Shown piece after piece: positions 14,554 through 15,014 of a stretch of 15,014 nucleotides of DNA. This DNA comes from Burkholderiales bacterium (GTDB lineage: Bacteria > Pseudomonadota > Gammaproteobacteria > Burkholderiales > Burkholderiaceae_C). Location: NCBI GenBank assembly GCA_011391855.1, contig JAABPT010000438.1, positions 1 to 15,014 of the forward strand, written 5' to 3'. A program made the position numbers and the translations under genes. The notes below the pieces were generated by a model. The model was given only the letters and a program-made list of their open reading frames with translations. It made no database searches and was not told the origin of the DNA. Each line of letters begins with the position of its first letter. Positions within the stretch are counted from its first letter, which is position 1.

Positions 14554-15014
14554 ATGAACTGGTTGAGCACCCTGGCCAAGCACGTCGACTACCTGAGTGG
14601 CCGCTACGAAGCCTTTCCCATCCGCGACGAGTCCACACGGGCCGGTGCGCTGCAGGTGCTGGAGGAGGTGCGCCGCAACGAACTGAAGCGGGTCCACGGG
14701 CGCGGCGCGCTCGAGTCGGCGGCCTTCGTCGATGCCGAGGTGCCATACGAGTTCTACGCACTGAAGGACACGCGCAGTGACCAGGTGATCGGCTGCATCC
14801 GCGTGACGAAGGCGCAGGACATCGCGACCATCGCGCAGAGCCGGGAGGAGTACCACCTGGACAAGTTCCCGCCGGCGATGCTGGCGCGCACCCAGGTCTT
14901 CACCCGCCTGGTGATCCTGCGCGAGTACCGCAAGACGGCGGCCTCGCTGGTGCTGTTCCGCCGCCTCTTTGCCGATGCGCTGCCCAGGGACACCCTCGCC
15001 TCGCTGCTGTCGTG
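14554..15014 (+). CDS. GNAT-like N-acyltransferase, N-terminal part
   Basis: 153 codons are visible before the right edge, starting MNWLSTLAKHVDYLSGRYEA. The segment EFYALKDTRSDQVIGCIRVT, the later LDKFPPAMLARTQVFTRLVI and the following LREYRKTAASLVLFRRLFA have the order seen in GNAT and autoinducer-synthase-like (FeeM or LuxI fold) acyltransferases: 'a.d..g.viG..Rv' then 'sRl.v...yR......ll...f'. This is a pattern-level assignment, and the acyl acceptor is unknown. The ribosome binding site is weak (no clear AGGAG). The divergent arrangement with a cNMP-controlled lipase suggests linked regulation, but nothing in the sequence proves it. Confidence 0.55.
   Translation, partial: MNWLSTLAKHVDYLSGRYEAFPIRDESTRAGALQVLEEVRRNELKRVHGRGALESAAFVDAEVPYEFYALKDTRSDQVIGCIRVTKAQDIATIAQSREEYHLDKFPPAMLARTQVFTRLVILREYRKTAASLVLFRRLFADALPRDTLASLLS

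Overview
The window is uniformly GC-rich with strong G/C third-position codon use. Its gene set (RND efflux adaptor, MASE-like GGDEF-EAL protein, cNMP-patatin esterase, epimerase-SRPBCC fusion) fits a betaproteobacterium of the order Burkholderiales. That assignment is inferred from composition and gene types, because no marker gene is present. No tRNA, rRNA, CRISPR array, IS element or phage gene was seen.

Left part. A minus-strand RND-type periplasmic adaptor lipoprotein runs off the left edge (1-240). A gene-poor stretch of about 450 bases follows. Then come two plus-strand genes: a secreted subtilisin-like S8 serine peptidase (GTG start at 733) whose tail carries eight identical GLVLSE hexapeptides, and a membrane-bound PAS-GGDEF-EAL cyclic-di-GMP enzyme (3074-5641).

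Middle and right. Six consecutive minus-strand genes run from about 14343 down to 5664, with gaps of 74, 73, 42, 62 and -4 bases. In transcription order they are: a two-cNMP-domain patatin phospholipase/esterase of the neuropathy-target-esterase type; an outer-membrane beta-barrel protein; a small lipoprotein; an NAD(P)-dependent epimerase of the TIGR01777 type fused to an SRPBCC domain; a SIR2-TIR protein; and an nSTAND1 ATPase with a transmembrane helix and a C-terminal prokaryotic YEATS (pYEATS) domain. A GNAT-like N-acyltransferase gene starts divergently from the patatin gene and runs off the right edge.

Most interesting part. The SIR2-TIR and nSTAND1-TM-pYEATS genes overlap by four bases (ATGA) and are almost certainly co-translated. 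Together they have the architecture of a two-component NAD-centred immune or conflict system: an NTP-driven STAND switch anchored in the membrane, a YEATS sensor, and a TIR effector next to a SIR2 domain whose catalytic Asn and His positions look substituted. I know the individual domain families, but I do not know this exact pair as a characterised system. The remaining genes look like housekeeping or envelope and signalling functions. Whether the conflict pair is transcribed from its own promoter or as the tail of the longer minus-strand cluster cannot be decided from sequence alone.
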